Shown: positions 19,500 to 30,154 of the stretch, piece after piece
How the letters are laid out: the number at the start of each line of letters is the position of its first letter
Numbering within the stretch: position 1 is the first letter of the stretch
Position numbers and translations under genes: made by a program
Assembly (NCBI RefSeq): GCF_010183535.1
Contig: NC_071329.1
Span: 62,001-126,000, forward strand
Length of the DNA stretch: 64,000 nt
Direction of reading: 5' to 3'
Source of the DNA: Caenorhabditis remanei
Lineage: Eukaryota; Nematoda; Chromadorea; Rhabditida; Rhabditidae
The notes under the pieces: model-generated
What the model saw: only the letters and a program-made list of their open reading frames with translations
Database searches by the model: none
Told to the model about the DNA's origin: nothing

Positions 19500-22400
19500 C
19501 TCCAACTATGACGAAAATACAAAGCTAGTGGTCACTTCCTTCTACGGACCACGTCGTCAAGAAGATGCCAACAATAACAGTACTTCCTCTCCATCAACCA
19601 CTTGCACATCATTTCACAACATATCAACTCATTTTGTAAATATCACTCCAGATGACGTTATTAAATTTTTCGACGAGCATCCAACCCAATCATATATATT
19701 CTCGAAAGGACCGGAACCCATTCGACATGTTCTCATTCCTTTATTTGTAAGGAACGAACGATATGTTCCCCATCAAATACATCAATATTATGATATCAAT
19801 CATTTGTTTTATCAAAATGTGGATGAAAACCAAATGGAAGAACATGAGTCTGAACAAAATTTGGATGACGTGGAGATTGCTAAATCTATTCTGGAATTAA
19901 GTGATGGTGAGTCTAAATATCTTTCTTGTTTTTCCAACAAAAAAAAACCAAAACTACTGAGAAAAATTTCTGAGCCCGTCAAGTATTTGATAAGCAGACT
20001 CCGCCTTTTTGATTTTTCACAACATCAAGGAATAGGCATTTAATAAAAATTAGTATTCATGTATTTGGATATAATGGCATCTATTCTTCCGTGTCGAACA
20101 ATATGCCCTTAGAATTGACACAAAGACGAACCTTTTTTGATGAATAGCCGCACGGACCTGTCACCCTTTTTAGGGGCCATTTAAATGATGGGGGAAAGGT
20201 CGCATACACGCGTCTGTCCGTTTATATAAGATAGATAAGGCAAAAATGTTTTGACGGGGGTTCTGTAACTTTTGATTTAAAAAAATTGCTAAGACTGAAA
20301 AAAATTGGAAAAGAACAGATACTGTAAAACCTGTAATAACGGTGCACCTAGCGGTGTTTGTTCAGAGCGGTATATCTTGGTTCCCAAAAAAAGATATCGA
20401 AAAGTTGTCAACTAACGATGTATAGTTCGATAATTACAGCATATGCTTAAAATTTTGAAAATGTTGCATCTTTAAAGCAAGTCGAGATATTATGCTTCAA
20501 ACTTTTGCTAGTGAGTGCACCACTATTACTGGTTTTACGGTATTTGTCACGGTCGTGTTTTTCTGTTTGTCCAGATGTCCATCTGGCGGGTTTTTTGAAC
20601 AGTGACTATCTCACCTACTATATCTCTTCTTCTCCATCTTTCGCTTCCCCCATTGTGTTCCCCTCTCACCTTTTACAAAAATAAACAGTACGTACCAGTC
20701 GAGGTGTCCGAAACGGTTTGACGAGATGATGATGATGGGGGGGCTCAATGGCTCACCGCGTAAAAAGAAGGGCAAATAGTAAAAAGAAAGGGACAGTCGC
20801 GATTGACAAGAAATTGGGTAAGGAAGAAACAGGAAGTTTTTGCCATTTTGAAAAAGGGGGTCAGGGACTGTGAAGCTCTGCCTGTAGAGATGTTTTTCTC
20901 AAATTCTTCTCAATGTTCTAAATCTTCAGAAAACCTTCAAAAACTCCAAAGAACTGTTCAAATCGACTACCGACCGGCTCCAATTCTCGAGGAACATAAT
21001 TTGGGAATCGATGGAGACAACGTTGTTTGTAGAGCACGCGGTCTTCCATGGCAAGCATCAGATCAGCATGTTGCTCAGTTTTTTGCTGGGTTAGATATTG
21101 TGCCGTAAGTTTTTCAAAGTTGTTAAATGAATTTCGAGATACTTTGAAAGTTATTCCCTTTTCTTTTTTGCTGATACTGCGAAAAGACTGATTTCTAAAT
21201 ATTTTCCATTTCCAGAGGAGGAATCGCCCTTTGCCTCTCATCTGAAGGTCGTCGAAACGGTGAGGTGCTCGTCCAATTCGCCACTCAGGAATCCCGAGAT
21301 TTGGCTCTGAAGAGGCATCGAAATTTCCTCTTGTCACGATACATTGAGGTTTACAAGGCTGGATTAGACGAATTCATGCATGTTGCTACAGGTATGTTTT
21401 AATTTTATAAAACTTTTTAAATTGAATAAATAGATTAATCTTTGTCTAACTGTGAAACTGAAAACATGTATACTTTTTATTTTATCCCTCCTCCCTAAAC
21501 ATTTTTAATACAGTTTTTTTTCGAATCATACTCACGTTTCGAATGGCAAACGATCGAAACTGGAGAGTGGTTCGGTTTCTCGCTATCCTCTATACAGGTA
21601 ATCTCTTTTCGTGAGGTATCCACCTGGATGATCTGTTCTACGCACTTGCTGCCTTCTTTTTTTCATTCACTTTCACACTTTACTCAAACCAAAAATGATT
21701 CAAACTTTTTCTCTTTTTTGTTTTTTGTTTGGGTGGAGGACACCTGAAAACCTGTAATAGAGGTGCACCCAGCGGCGGTGTTCGTTCAAAGTGGTATATT
21801 TTTGTTCCCAAAATAGATATTGAAAAATTCTCAACCAACAAAATATAGTTCGATATTTAAAGAACATAATTTCAGTTTAAAAAAATGTTGTATCTTTGAA
21901 GCGAGTCGAGATATTATGCTTCAAACTTTTGCTAGTGGGTGCACCTCTATTACAGATTTTACGGTATCTCATTGTACATACTAGTAGTTTTTCTTTTATT
22001 TTTTCTATAAAAATCTGTCACCGTGTGAATGGAAACTTCAGAACTCCTTTCGCTCTTATATCCCTGGTGACGTTGCACGGGAGAGCAATTCGTTTCTCCG
22101 CAGGGGTGCATCCATGGTAGCATTCATTTTTGCTAAAGTTTTGAAAGCAACCCGCTCCGTTTTTGACTTATTCAAACGATTTTGATACGAAATAGTACTT
22201 TCTAGTTCTTCTGACAAACTTCTATAACAGCAATGTCTCTTTGATTCAGAAATTTCTCAAAAATGTTTTCAGAAACAAGAGACCATTTTTCATACTATTC
22301 CTTAAAGAACCTATATCAGAAGACTTCGCCGCCAAAGCTCCTCTTTTTCGTTATCCCTCCGAACCCCCTCTTGGCCTGTTGACAAGTGTCAATTATCCGT

Positions 22401-25400
22401 TCTCGTATAAGCATACACAAACACAATGAACGTTTTGATTTGACACCGACCAAGGGGGAAAGGTGCTTTTGCTGCAATCACCAAACAAATGCATATTTCT
22501 CTCTTTCTCTTCCTCTCCCCTTCCCCGAAAAACCACAGTGATAGCGAAAGAAGAGAATATATGCAATAAATGAAATAAATGGTTTCGGAACCACCTGGCC
22601 GAAGGCGAAAGTTATTCTTCTAGTTATGAGCATGCGCTATTCAGTATACACACGACCTCATAACTGTATAGGAATTTTTGGGGACAAATTGTGGTTTGCT
22701 GTAGGCTTTTTTTTGTATTTAAAAAAATGTATTGTGAACCGCTGAAAAATTTTTCGAACAGTTTCGAACTCAGATCGAAAAACGGTTTTTTGTTCCTTTT
22801 GTCTTTAAAACCTAATCTTTATTCCTTGCAATCGTTTCTGTTACATACGTAACAAGATAAGATCAGTAAAACTGATTAAGCAGAATCATGTTAGTTACCG
22901 TGTGCTCAGACTCGGTTAAACTAATCGAAGGTTTCAACTATAGTTCATGTATGTATTCGTAGCTGGCTTCCTTCCTTTTCCTCCCACAATCATCATGAAC
23001 CCCCCGAAGGTGGCTTGTGGAAGGACTGCTGGCCTGCTGTCTAAATAGAACCTCCTCATCACACACATACGACTGATGAACTGACTGACTGATTGATGAA
23101 AGAAGAGGAGGAGAAAAATAATATTTGGCGAAAAAGAGAAACGTCGGAGCAACAGGATTTCAATTCTCCCCCAGTGTGTGACAGTTTTGACCTCTCTGAG
23201 ACTCGGCGCGGTTTCGAATTGACCCTTTGTGTTGTGGATGACAGCAAATTACGTAATTTTAAACATTTTGTTTTCGAGTTTGATGATTTTAATATTAAAT
23301 TAGAAAAGATTCAAGGAAATGTGATCCAAAATCTTAAAATTGAAACAACAATGCATCATTTTGAACTGATCAGATTTCTCTTGCTCACCCTGCTTTGAGA
23401 TGCTCTGTCTGATTTCCCACAACAACATTTCCGTTTTTTTCCTTTGAAATTCAAAGTTTTCCCTGTCACATGTCTCTTTATTATATTTTCTCAACCCTCC
23501 CTAACTATACAGTCGATTCGCCATATTCCATTCGTTTTTCTTTCCTTTTTCTTAAAATTCCCAGCGATTTGCATTTGACACGTCCTCACTTGCCGACCAC
23601 CCTTCCTGGCACCACTCTCTCAAAATTTATTATTCTCTTTTCTCTATGATTCTCAGAGTCATATAATATGCATAAAAGAATACAGTATCCCCCGGTTGAT
23701 GTTGCCCCGTTGGAATCGACAATTTTGCAGTTCTCGGCTTTTGCATCCGCCCCCTCCTTCAATAAACGGAGCCTCTCTCTCTTCCAGTTGATGTGTTTAT
23801 TTCCCCGTATATGGAGGTTGTGGAGGTGGCCTGGTAGGAAAGAGAGATGTTTTATTATATTCTTTTTTGCGTCGCATCATCCTACCACAATCATAATATA
23901 TCGGTTCTTTTTGTTGGGCGCCCCGTGGCTTCCTATTGTTGACGTTTGGCTTCAAAGCTCTAGTTATGTGGAATTTTTTCTGGTTTTCAGTAAACTGCTA
24001 AGCCAACGTGGCATAAGTGACTGAACTAGGGAATACGACTCTTCCACTGACGCCCTCTAGTCTAGATGATGATAATTTCCATGATTTTGTTCACGCCCTT
24101 TTGATGAGTCTACTCTCTTTTTCCATATAATCAAGGTCAAGATCTGACAGGATTGGATCCCTATATCAAACTTCAAATTTTGAATAACCTACCTAATTTC
24201 CTCCATAGTTTTAAGAAAAATAAGTTGATTGACAAAAAGGAAACAACTCACATCGTTCACATCGCTCTGTTCATTGTTTCCTTCTCTTGTTCGTTTCTAT
24301 TCTCGCATATTGCATTTTCATCTCATCTTCTTTTCCGTTTTTCCCGGCCTGTCACCTAGGAAATCTTTGAATTTGTCACGTGGTGTCATGCAGCTTTTGC
24401 GAAAAGAATGGGCCTTCAGACTATCCGAGCACCATGTCAAAAGCTATAGATGCCGCAGGTTACCGCTCTGTTAAGTTACCGTATGATCGAATTTTTCAAA
24501 AGAGCTCAACGATTCAAGACGGCTAATCAGTTTCTAAAATTTAGAGCTATTTCTCCTCATTGAAGGGTGGGGTCGTTAATATGTCTACCTGTATACTCGC
24601 TGCTGCTCTAATTCTCACTGTCCTCCTCTCCTTCATTTATATATTATTGATAAGTTTCCTGGTTCTCTTCCTCCTCTCTTATCAATAAGGGAGGTTACCC
24701 TGTTTTAGATTGATTTTCCTTTTACAGAGTATTGTGTGTATGTTTGTGCTATGTACATTACTGATTACTCGCTCACTGACTCATTTTTGAAATGAAACGT
24801 GGACTAGGTCATTATTCAAACTTTGCCTTTACATTTACAAGTATTCATGATTTCTTTATAGGCTCTTCAATCGAAGCCATGGAGTTTGTGAGCGCGAATG
24901 CGGTCATTGTCAGAATGCGTGGACTTCCGTACGATTGTACCGATACTCAAATTCGGGCATTTTTCGAACCACTCAAACTGACGGATAAGATTTTGTTCAT
25001 CACGAGAACCGATGGACGTCCTACTGGTGGGTTTTCAACAATTTTCTATTAATTTTTCTTTGAGGACCGGTAATGTTATCAATCAGATTCCTAATTGACA
25101 CCGATTGCAGGCGACGCATTTGTCCAATTCGAAACCGAAGAAGATGCACAGAAAGGACTCTTGAAACACCGTCAAATTATTGGTCAACGGTATATCGAAC
25201 TTTTCAAAAGTACCGCTGCAGAAGTGCAACAAGTCGTCAAACGTTGCAACCTTATCAACAGTTCTCCAGCCGTCACAAATGCTGTCGAGGCTCCAGAAGA
25301 GAAGAAAAAGGATTGTGTTCGTCTTCGCGGACTCCCTTATGAAGCTACAGTAAGTGACGGGACTACATCAACGAGTGTGGGAATCGGGGAATGGGTATTT

Positions 25401-27013
25401 ATAACTATTTTCCATCAAATTTGGTTTTCTGAAGGGATATGGTGACACAGCGGGACCCACCTTTTCAAATAGTATATTTCCTGTACTTTTCCTCATTTTG
25501 TTTCTTTCTCTTTCTAATTTCTTTCTTTGGGGAAGGACAATGCTCGGTTTCTGATTGACCTGTTTTGGGCGGTAGATTTTAACTCCAAAATGTGTATAAT
25601 TTAGTATACCATCACTACCCGATAAAAGCAAATAATCAAGCCGGAATCTGTTGCATAGAGAGAAGACAGGTGAGAACACATGGTAAATATAAATATAGTG
25701 AGAAATTGGGAAGAGAGTCTACATGAGTCCCCGACGAAAAAGGGATTCAGAATCCAATAAAATCGCTCAAGATTCTACTTCGGAAATCATTATTTTTCAG
25801 GTGCAACACATTGTTACATTCCTCGGAGACTTTGCCCAGATGGTAAAGTTCCAAGGTGTGCATATGGTGTACAATAACCAAGGAAATCCATCCGGCGAAG
25901 CGTTCATCCAGCTTATCAGCGAAGCTGCAGCCGCCGCCACCGCCGCCGGTGTTCACAACAATTTCATGTGTGTTGGCAAGAAGAAGCGATACATCGAGGT
26001 GTTCCAGTCGTCTGCCGAGGAGTTGAACCTTCAACACTTGGTTCATCAACAACCACAACTTCCACCACAACCGGCTCTCGGATTCTTAGGGCATCTCCCA
26101 CCACCGGCTCAGGTTCCACAGACCCAGCAGATTTGGTCGAGTTATCCATCTCCGCCGATTTCACCCATTGTGCCAGGGCAGGTCACTCAGTTGATTATTT
26201 ACGGGATTCATATGAGCATCGGGGTGCCAGAGCTTGTCGCTAACTTCACCACTCCGGAGCACACTGTGGATAATGTAAGTTGAAAATAAAGTTTCGAAAG
26301 CATTTTCAATTTTTTCAAAAACTGTCTGAAACGCATCTTCGGCAGAGGATCGTGGGCGGAGCATAAACTGCAAGCGGATAAAATCAGACTTGCAAAATAT
26401 CGGCCCGGCCCGGCTCGGTCGGCCCGGAGCCAAAAAATGTGCACGATTTTTACACAAAATTATGTAAACTTGTATTTTATCAAAATGTAAAAACATAGCC
26501 GAAAAATCGACTTTTTTGCAAAAAAATCGAAAAAAATTCAAAATTTCAAATTATTGTACTGAGACCCGGCCCGGCCCGTTGCAAGTATGAATAAAATGCC
26601 ACCTTTTTTAACGAGCGATATTAAACATCACGAGAAATTCGCATTTTAATCGATTTTTTGAATGTTTATTAGTATATTTTTCATTTTAATCGTTTAAAAT
26701 ACGAATTTCTCTTGAAGGTGGAGTTCTATCCGCACCGCTTGCAGTTTAAGCTCCGCCCACGATCCCCTGCCGCACTTTTTTGAAAATTTTTACGGGAACT
26801 TTACTTGACACTCATTGTTTGCAGGTTCTATTCACCCGCTGGCCAACTCATCTCTGTCCAGGAGAGGCGATTATCACACTTCGTAGCCGTGTTGCTCCGC
26901 CACCTCAAACTGCTCAAACCAGTCCGTTATCCCAAGTTTCGCAAATGTCTGCGTATTCTCATCACTATCATTCAACACACAACTTCCCACTTCAACCCAT
27001 TCTTATGGAATAG
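19156..27013 (+). CDS. sym-2: SYM-2, ESRP/Fusilli-type RNA-binding protein (about 622 aa)
   Basis: Nuclear RNA-binding protein with hnRNP F/H-like RRMs; its vertebrate relatives ESRP1/2 regulate alternative splicing. Proposed exons: 19156-19168, 19469-19906, 20930-21104, 21216-21391, 24862-25026, 25111-25349, 25801-26274 and 26825-27013; phases agree and sum to 623 codons. Exon 2 encodes the ESRP-like N-terminal RNase-H-fold-type domain ([15 protein letters not shown] pattern). RRM1 starts at [17 protein letters not shown]2 at [14 protein letters not shown] and RRM3 at [12 protein letters not shown]; all carry the RGLP signature of this class. A Pro/Gln-rich linker and a weaker C-terminal RRM-like segment (LIIYGIHM...GEAIITL) follow, with stop TAG at 27011. 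The body is certain. The start is not: the 13-nt first exon is inferred from phase, and an in-frame ATG at 19444 would instead give 626 residues. A 3.5-kb intron separates RRM1 from RRM2. Confidence 0.9.
20321..20540. repeat. MITE with about 28-bp terminal inverted repeats, copy 1
   Basis: The left end (ACTGTAAAACCTGTAATAAC, then GGTGCACC) is the inverse of the right end (GGTGCACC.CTATTACTGGT then TTTACGGT, with small differences). It sits in the sym-2 intron between 19906 and 20930. No coding capacity, so non-autonomous. Confidence 0.75.
21745..21965. repeat. MITE with terminal inverted repeats, copy 2
   Basis: Same family as the copy at 20321-20540. Ends read CCTGTAATAGAGGTGCACCC and, inverted, GGGTGCACCTCTATTACAG; the interior shares the GTTCAAAGTGGTATAT and AGCGAGTCGAGATATTATGC type segments. 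It lies in the large sym-2 intron (21392-24861). Confidence 0.75.
26308..26795. repeat. long palindromic repeat in the last sym-2 intron
   Basis: The left arm (GGATCGTGGGCGGAGC then TAAACTGCAAGCGG, about 26347-26377) is mirrored by the right arm (CCGCTTGCAGTTTAAGCTCC then GCCCACGATCC, about 26735-26765). The flanks (TTTTTCAAAAA / TTTTTTGAAAA) extend the symmetry. The middle is occupied by a second repeat (see 26396-26585). Confidence 0.7.
26396..26585. repeat. CCGGCCCG-bounded repeat, copy 1 (nested)
   Basis: GC-rich ends made of tandem CGGCCCGG-type units enclose an AT-rich middle with ACATAGCCGAAAAATCGACT then TTTTTGCAAAAA. The same plan occurs at 44030-44215 and 63765-64000. This copy lies inside the palindrome at 26308-26795. 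Confidence 0.65.
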
Positions 27014-27933
27014 AATGTTTTTGGAAATTCTCGGAGATTTTTCTTCTAATTCCCATTTCGAAACCATCTACTCCACCCATATTACAACTTTACCGCAAAA
27101 CATCGTTCATAGTATTCTGTTCCTTCTTGCCCCCCTGACTCCCATTTTCCTCCATCTGAAATTTTTGTGATTTTTTCAACTCAATCGCATAATTTCCTGC
27201 GTCTTCTTTCAACCCACTCTCTCTCTTCGCATTTTCTGTGATTTTGACCAAAACTCTATCTTGACCATACTTCGACATCCCCCTTAATTTATTGGATTTT
27301 TATAAAATTATTTTTTATAATACGTCTAAAAGTTGATTTTCTGTGATTTATAAAAGTATGTCATCTAATTAAAAATAATTATTGTTAATAAATGAATTTA
27401 AAGATTCAAGAATCACATTCATTTTGCTGTACACATAAACACTTTGTTTAACAAGAATTCAAAAAATCAAAATTACTGGTAATTCATGTGGATCGGTAAG
27501 TAGATGTATCTATTAAAACAGAGATTGCAATTAAAAAGTGCACTGGGTTTTTGATAATAGTATTTAAGTGGGCGGAGTCATCGGGCGGATTTGAATGTGT
27601 GAAATAGGCGGCACATTCAACGGAAATGTTTCTACACGTCGGGTTGGGTCTAAATCTAGCGATTGACCAGAAAAATAAGTGGTGAAAGAGTTAGTAAAAA
27701 GTCTTTGGTGTAACGGAGTGAATGGCGGGGGAGAAATGTGCAAAGGAGGCCTAGAAACAGTCTAAAATTGCCAAAAGAGGGGAAACATCGACATTTTGTA
27801 CACGAATTGAATTCGGATGGGGAAAGTTCGGAATCATTCCGACGGAATGTGCAGAATAATAGGCAGAAAAAGACGGAAATGAATTTGTTGGTAAAAAATG
27901 AAAAAAAGTAGTTCGTAGCCTTCAGATTCTCGT
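27014..27933. other. convergent 3' region between sym-2 and the Rab11-FIP gene
   Basis: This 920-bp stretch lies between two stop codons of convergent genes and should hold both 3' UTRs. I see no further gene in it. Confidence 0.6.
27387..27392 (+). terminator. candidate poly(A) signal for sym-2
   Basis: An AATAAA hexamer lies 374 bp after the sym-2 stop in AT-rich DNA. It is the first perfect hexamer I noticed; variant signals nearer the stop are possible. Confidence 0.4.
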
Positions 27934-30154
27934 CTAGAAGAAACGCATTCTCGGTTGCTTTTGAGTGGCGTTTTGGGCAGCGAGCAGCTCAGGATTACGT
28001 TCCATCACACGGGAGATCTGAATGATACAAAATTGATTTATAATTTCAGGGAGAATTCTCTCTTACCAATAAATCCATGTAACCTTGCATATCCTTCATT
28101 CTGGAATCCTTCACTTGAAGCTCCAACTTCAAACTGTCGATCACCGCCAGCAGATCATCCGAATTCGTCGGATCGATGATTCGATTCTGTTGATTTTTCG
28201 TCGATCCACCAAATCCACTGGAAGCGGTGCTACGGATTGATCCCGATCTGCGGAACATATCGTTATGATGTTGAGACATCTGAAATTTTTTTCGTTTTTT
28301 GGGGGATTAAAATCTACTCCTAATACCACAGGAGAAGTCATCGCATGTGGGAGTGTGGCTGCTCCGGTAATCGCTCCAATACCACCACCAAAACGCGGAG
28401 CACCACCACCCGTTGACAACGGAGTATTACTCTGGCGTCGTCCATTGACAGTTTGTGACGAAAGGGGCGGAGCTTCTGGAGACATCGAGTCGGAGAATGG
28501 GTTGAGGGATCCGGAAAATGCGGATGGAGGTCGGGAAGAGTTGTTGTGGACGTTGTCGAACACATTGAAACTGGAAAACAAACAAACATTTTTGAATGAT
28601 CGTTCACATTTATTATTATACAGTACTGGCCATAATGAATGCGACACTTGCAGTTTTTAGTTGAAGAAAATTGGCAACTTTGAGAGTTTGAAACCGTCTC
28701 ACTGATAGTCTCACAATATTGATTGTTTATGGACTATACAGATCACAAGTAGAGCTTCATTTTTGTAGTTGACAACTGTTTTGTACGGGCACATCCTAAG
28801 AAGTTATCAATCGTCAAAGAAATTTCTCACAATTGTTGCCCTTTTCAGTGCTAAAATATGAGACTTTTGAGCTGTTTAGTTGACAGTCTGTAACTTCTTT
28901 GGATGTGCCCGTACAAAACAGTTGTCAACTACAAAAATAATGCTATACTTGTGATCTGTATAGTCCATAAACAATCAATATTGTGATACCATCAGGGAGA
29001 CCGTGTCACAGTCACAAAGTTGACCATTTTCAACTAAAAACTGCAAGTGTCGCATTCGCCAGTACTGAATAAATACATAAATTTCTAACCTAGAATTTCG
29101 ACTAGCCAATCCTCCCTCATGTGCCGTCTCATACAATCCATGATTCGTCGTATCCAAATGATTATCCATCGGTGTCATGAACGTTCCAGTTGGCAACGTG
29201 CCTGCCTTTTCCTTATCTTTCCCAATACCCAATTTCGACCCAATTTTTCCGAAAATCTTTGATTTATTCGATTTCGTGGAAACTTTCGACGTGGCACTCC
29301 ATGCGGACGCCATCGACATCGTATCCTCTGCTTTTTTGTGTCCGTTTTTGACCTGCGTGATTTTTCGCTTCATTTTTGACATCAGACCACCGCCACCACT
29401 TTTCTCTTCTTTCGCCTCATTTCCCAACTGATTCAACGACAATGAGCTGACACTCATCGATGGCTTCTCGTAATTGAAATCGAATCGAACTTGCACTTCT
29501 CCTCGATACTTCTCATCTGACGTCCTCTTTTTCAACCGTAACCAATTCGTTTGTCCATGCAGTGCTCTCGCATTCTCTAAATCCAGTTCACACCGTCCGA
29601 TGACATCACCGGAGCCTATTTTCGCTTTCGCGTAAACCGAAACGACGACGGCGTTGAATTTGTCGGATAGTTTGCTGAAAATTAAATGATTTTTAACAAT
29701 CCAATTAGTGACACTAACTATTCAAAGCATTCATCCCATCGACAATCTCCTTCTGTTTGCGTGTGATCTGTTTCGCAACGACTCCGCAGTGAACCTTTTC
29801 CTTGGAGGGTTACTGTAGCGAACGCTTCAATTGACGACTTGTTTTTCATATATAGGCCACGAGCGGCGGTTACTGTAATTATTGGAATTGATGAATAAAG
29901 AAACCAGAAATCATTTACCATAAGCTAGCATAGTGTTCGGCTCCATTTCTTCGTCTATCGTTCCAAGTGGCTGCTTTTTGACCGGTTTCTTGTTCGAATC
30001 TTTTCCCCCTTTTATACGAGCGGTGCCTAGAATTGAAAGGGATCAGATATTTTCGAAAAAAAGAAGAAGAGAAGATAGGGAAGAAAAAAAGTTGAGCATC
30101 AAACCCACTACAAAATCCGAAAAAATAGTCGAAAATCCATCGAAAAATCGCCAT
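27934..30154 (-). CDS. class-I Rab11 family-interacting protein (C2 + NPF + FIP-RBD, about 476 aa)
   Basis: Endosomal recycling effector that binds Rab11-GTP. Exons in transcription order: 30154 to about 30112, 30026-29919, 29872-29719, 29674-29090, 28570-28327, 28279-28067 and 28017-27934 (stop TAG); from the second exon on, phases are unambiguous. Seen: an N-terminal C2 domain (VTAARGLYMKNKSSIEAFAT to VVVSVYAKAKIGSGDVIGRC, ending in LRLKKR), a basic Ser-rich region, an NPF motif (LNPFSDS) of the kind that binds the EH domain of EHD/RME-1 proteins, and a C-terminal coiled coil with the FIP-type Rab11-binding core (DLLAVIDSLKLELQVKD then GYMDLLISRVMERNPELL). The C2-to-RBD order defines class-I FIPs (RCP, Rip11, FIP2). 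The first exon (MAIFRWIFDYFFGF) depends on a weak donor and is the least sure part. A 447-bp MITE lies in the fourth intron. Confidence 0.85.
28621..29067. repeat. 447-bp full-length palindromic MITE (CAGTACTGGC ends)
   Basis: The element begins CAGTACTGGC and ends GCCAGTACTG, flanked by TA on both sides, as expected for a Tc1/mariner-type insertion. Almost the whole length is self-complementary: ATGCGACACTTGCAGTTTTT at the left returns as AAAAACTGCAAGTGTCGCAT at the right, and TAGTTGACAACTGTTTTGTA returns inverted near 28915. It has no coding capacity. It lies in an intron of the Rab11-FIP gene. Confidence 0.8.

Noticed and set aside
28141..28660. Plus-strand and alternative minus-strand open frames over the Rab11-FIP exons
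   Set aside because: Shadows of the real exons at 28067-28279 and 28327-28570, which carry the FIP-RBD and NPF motifs.
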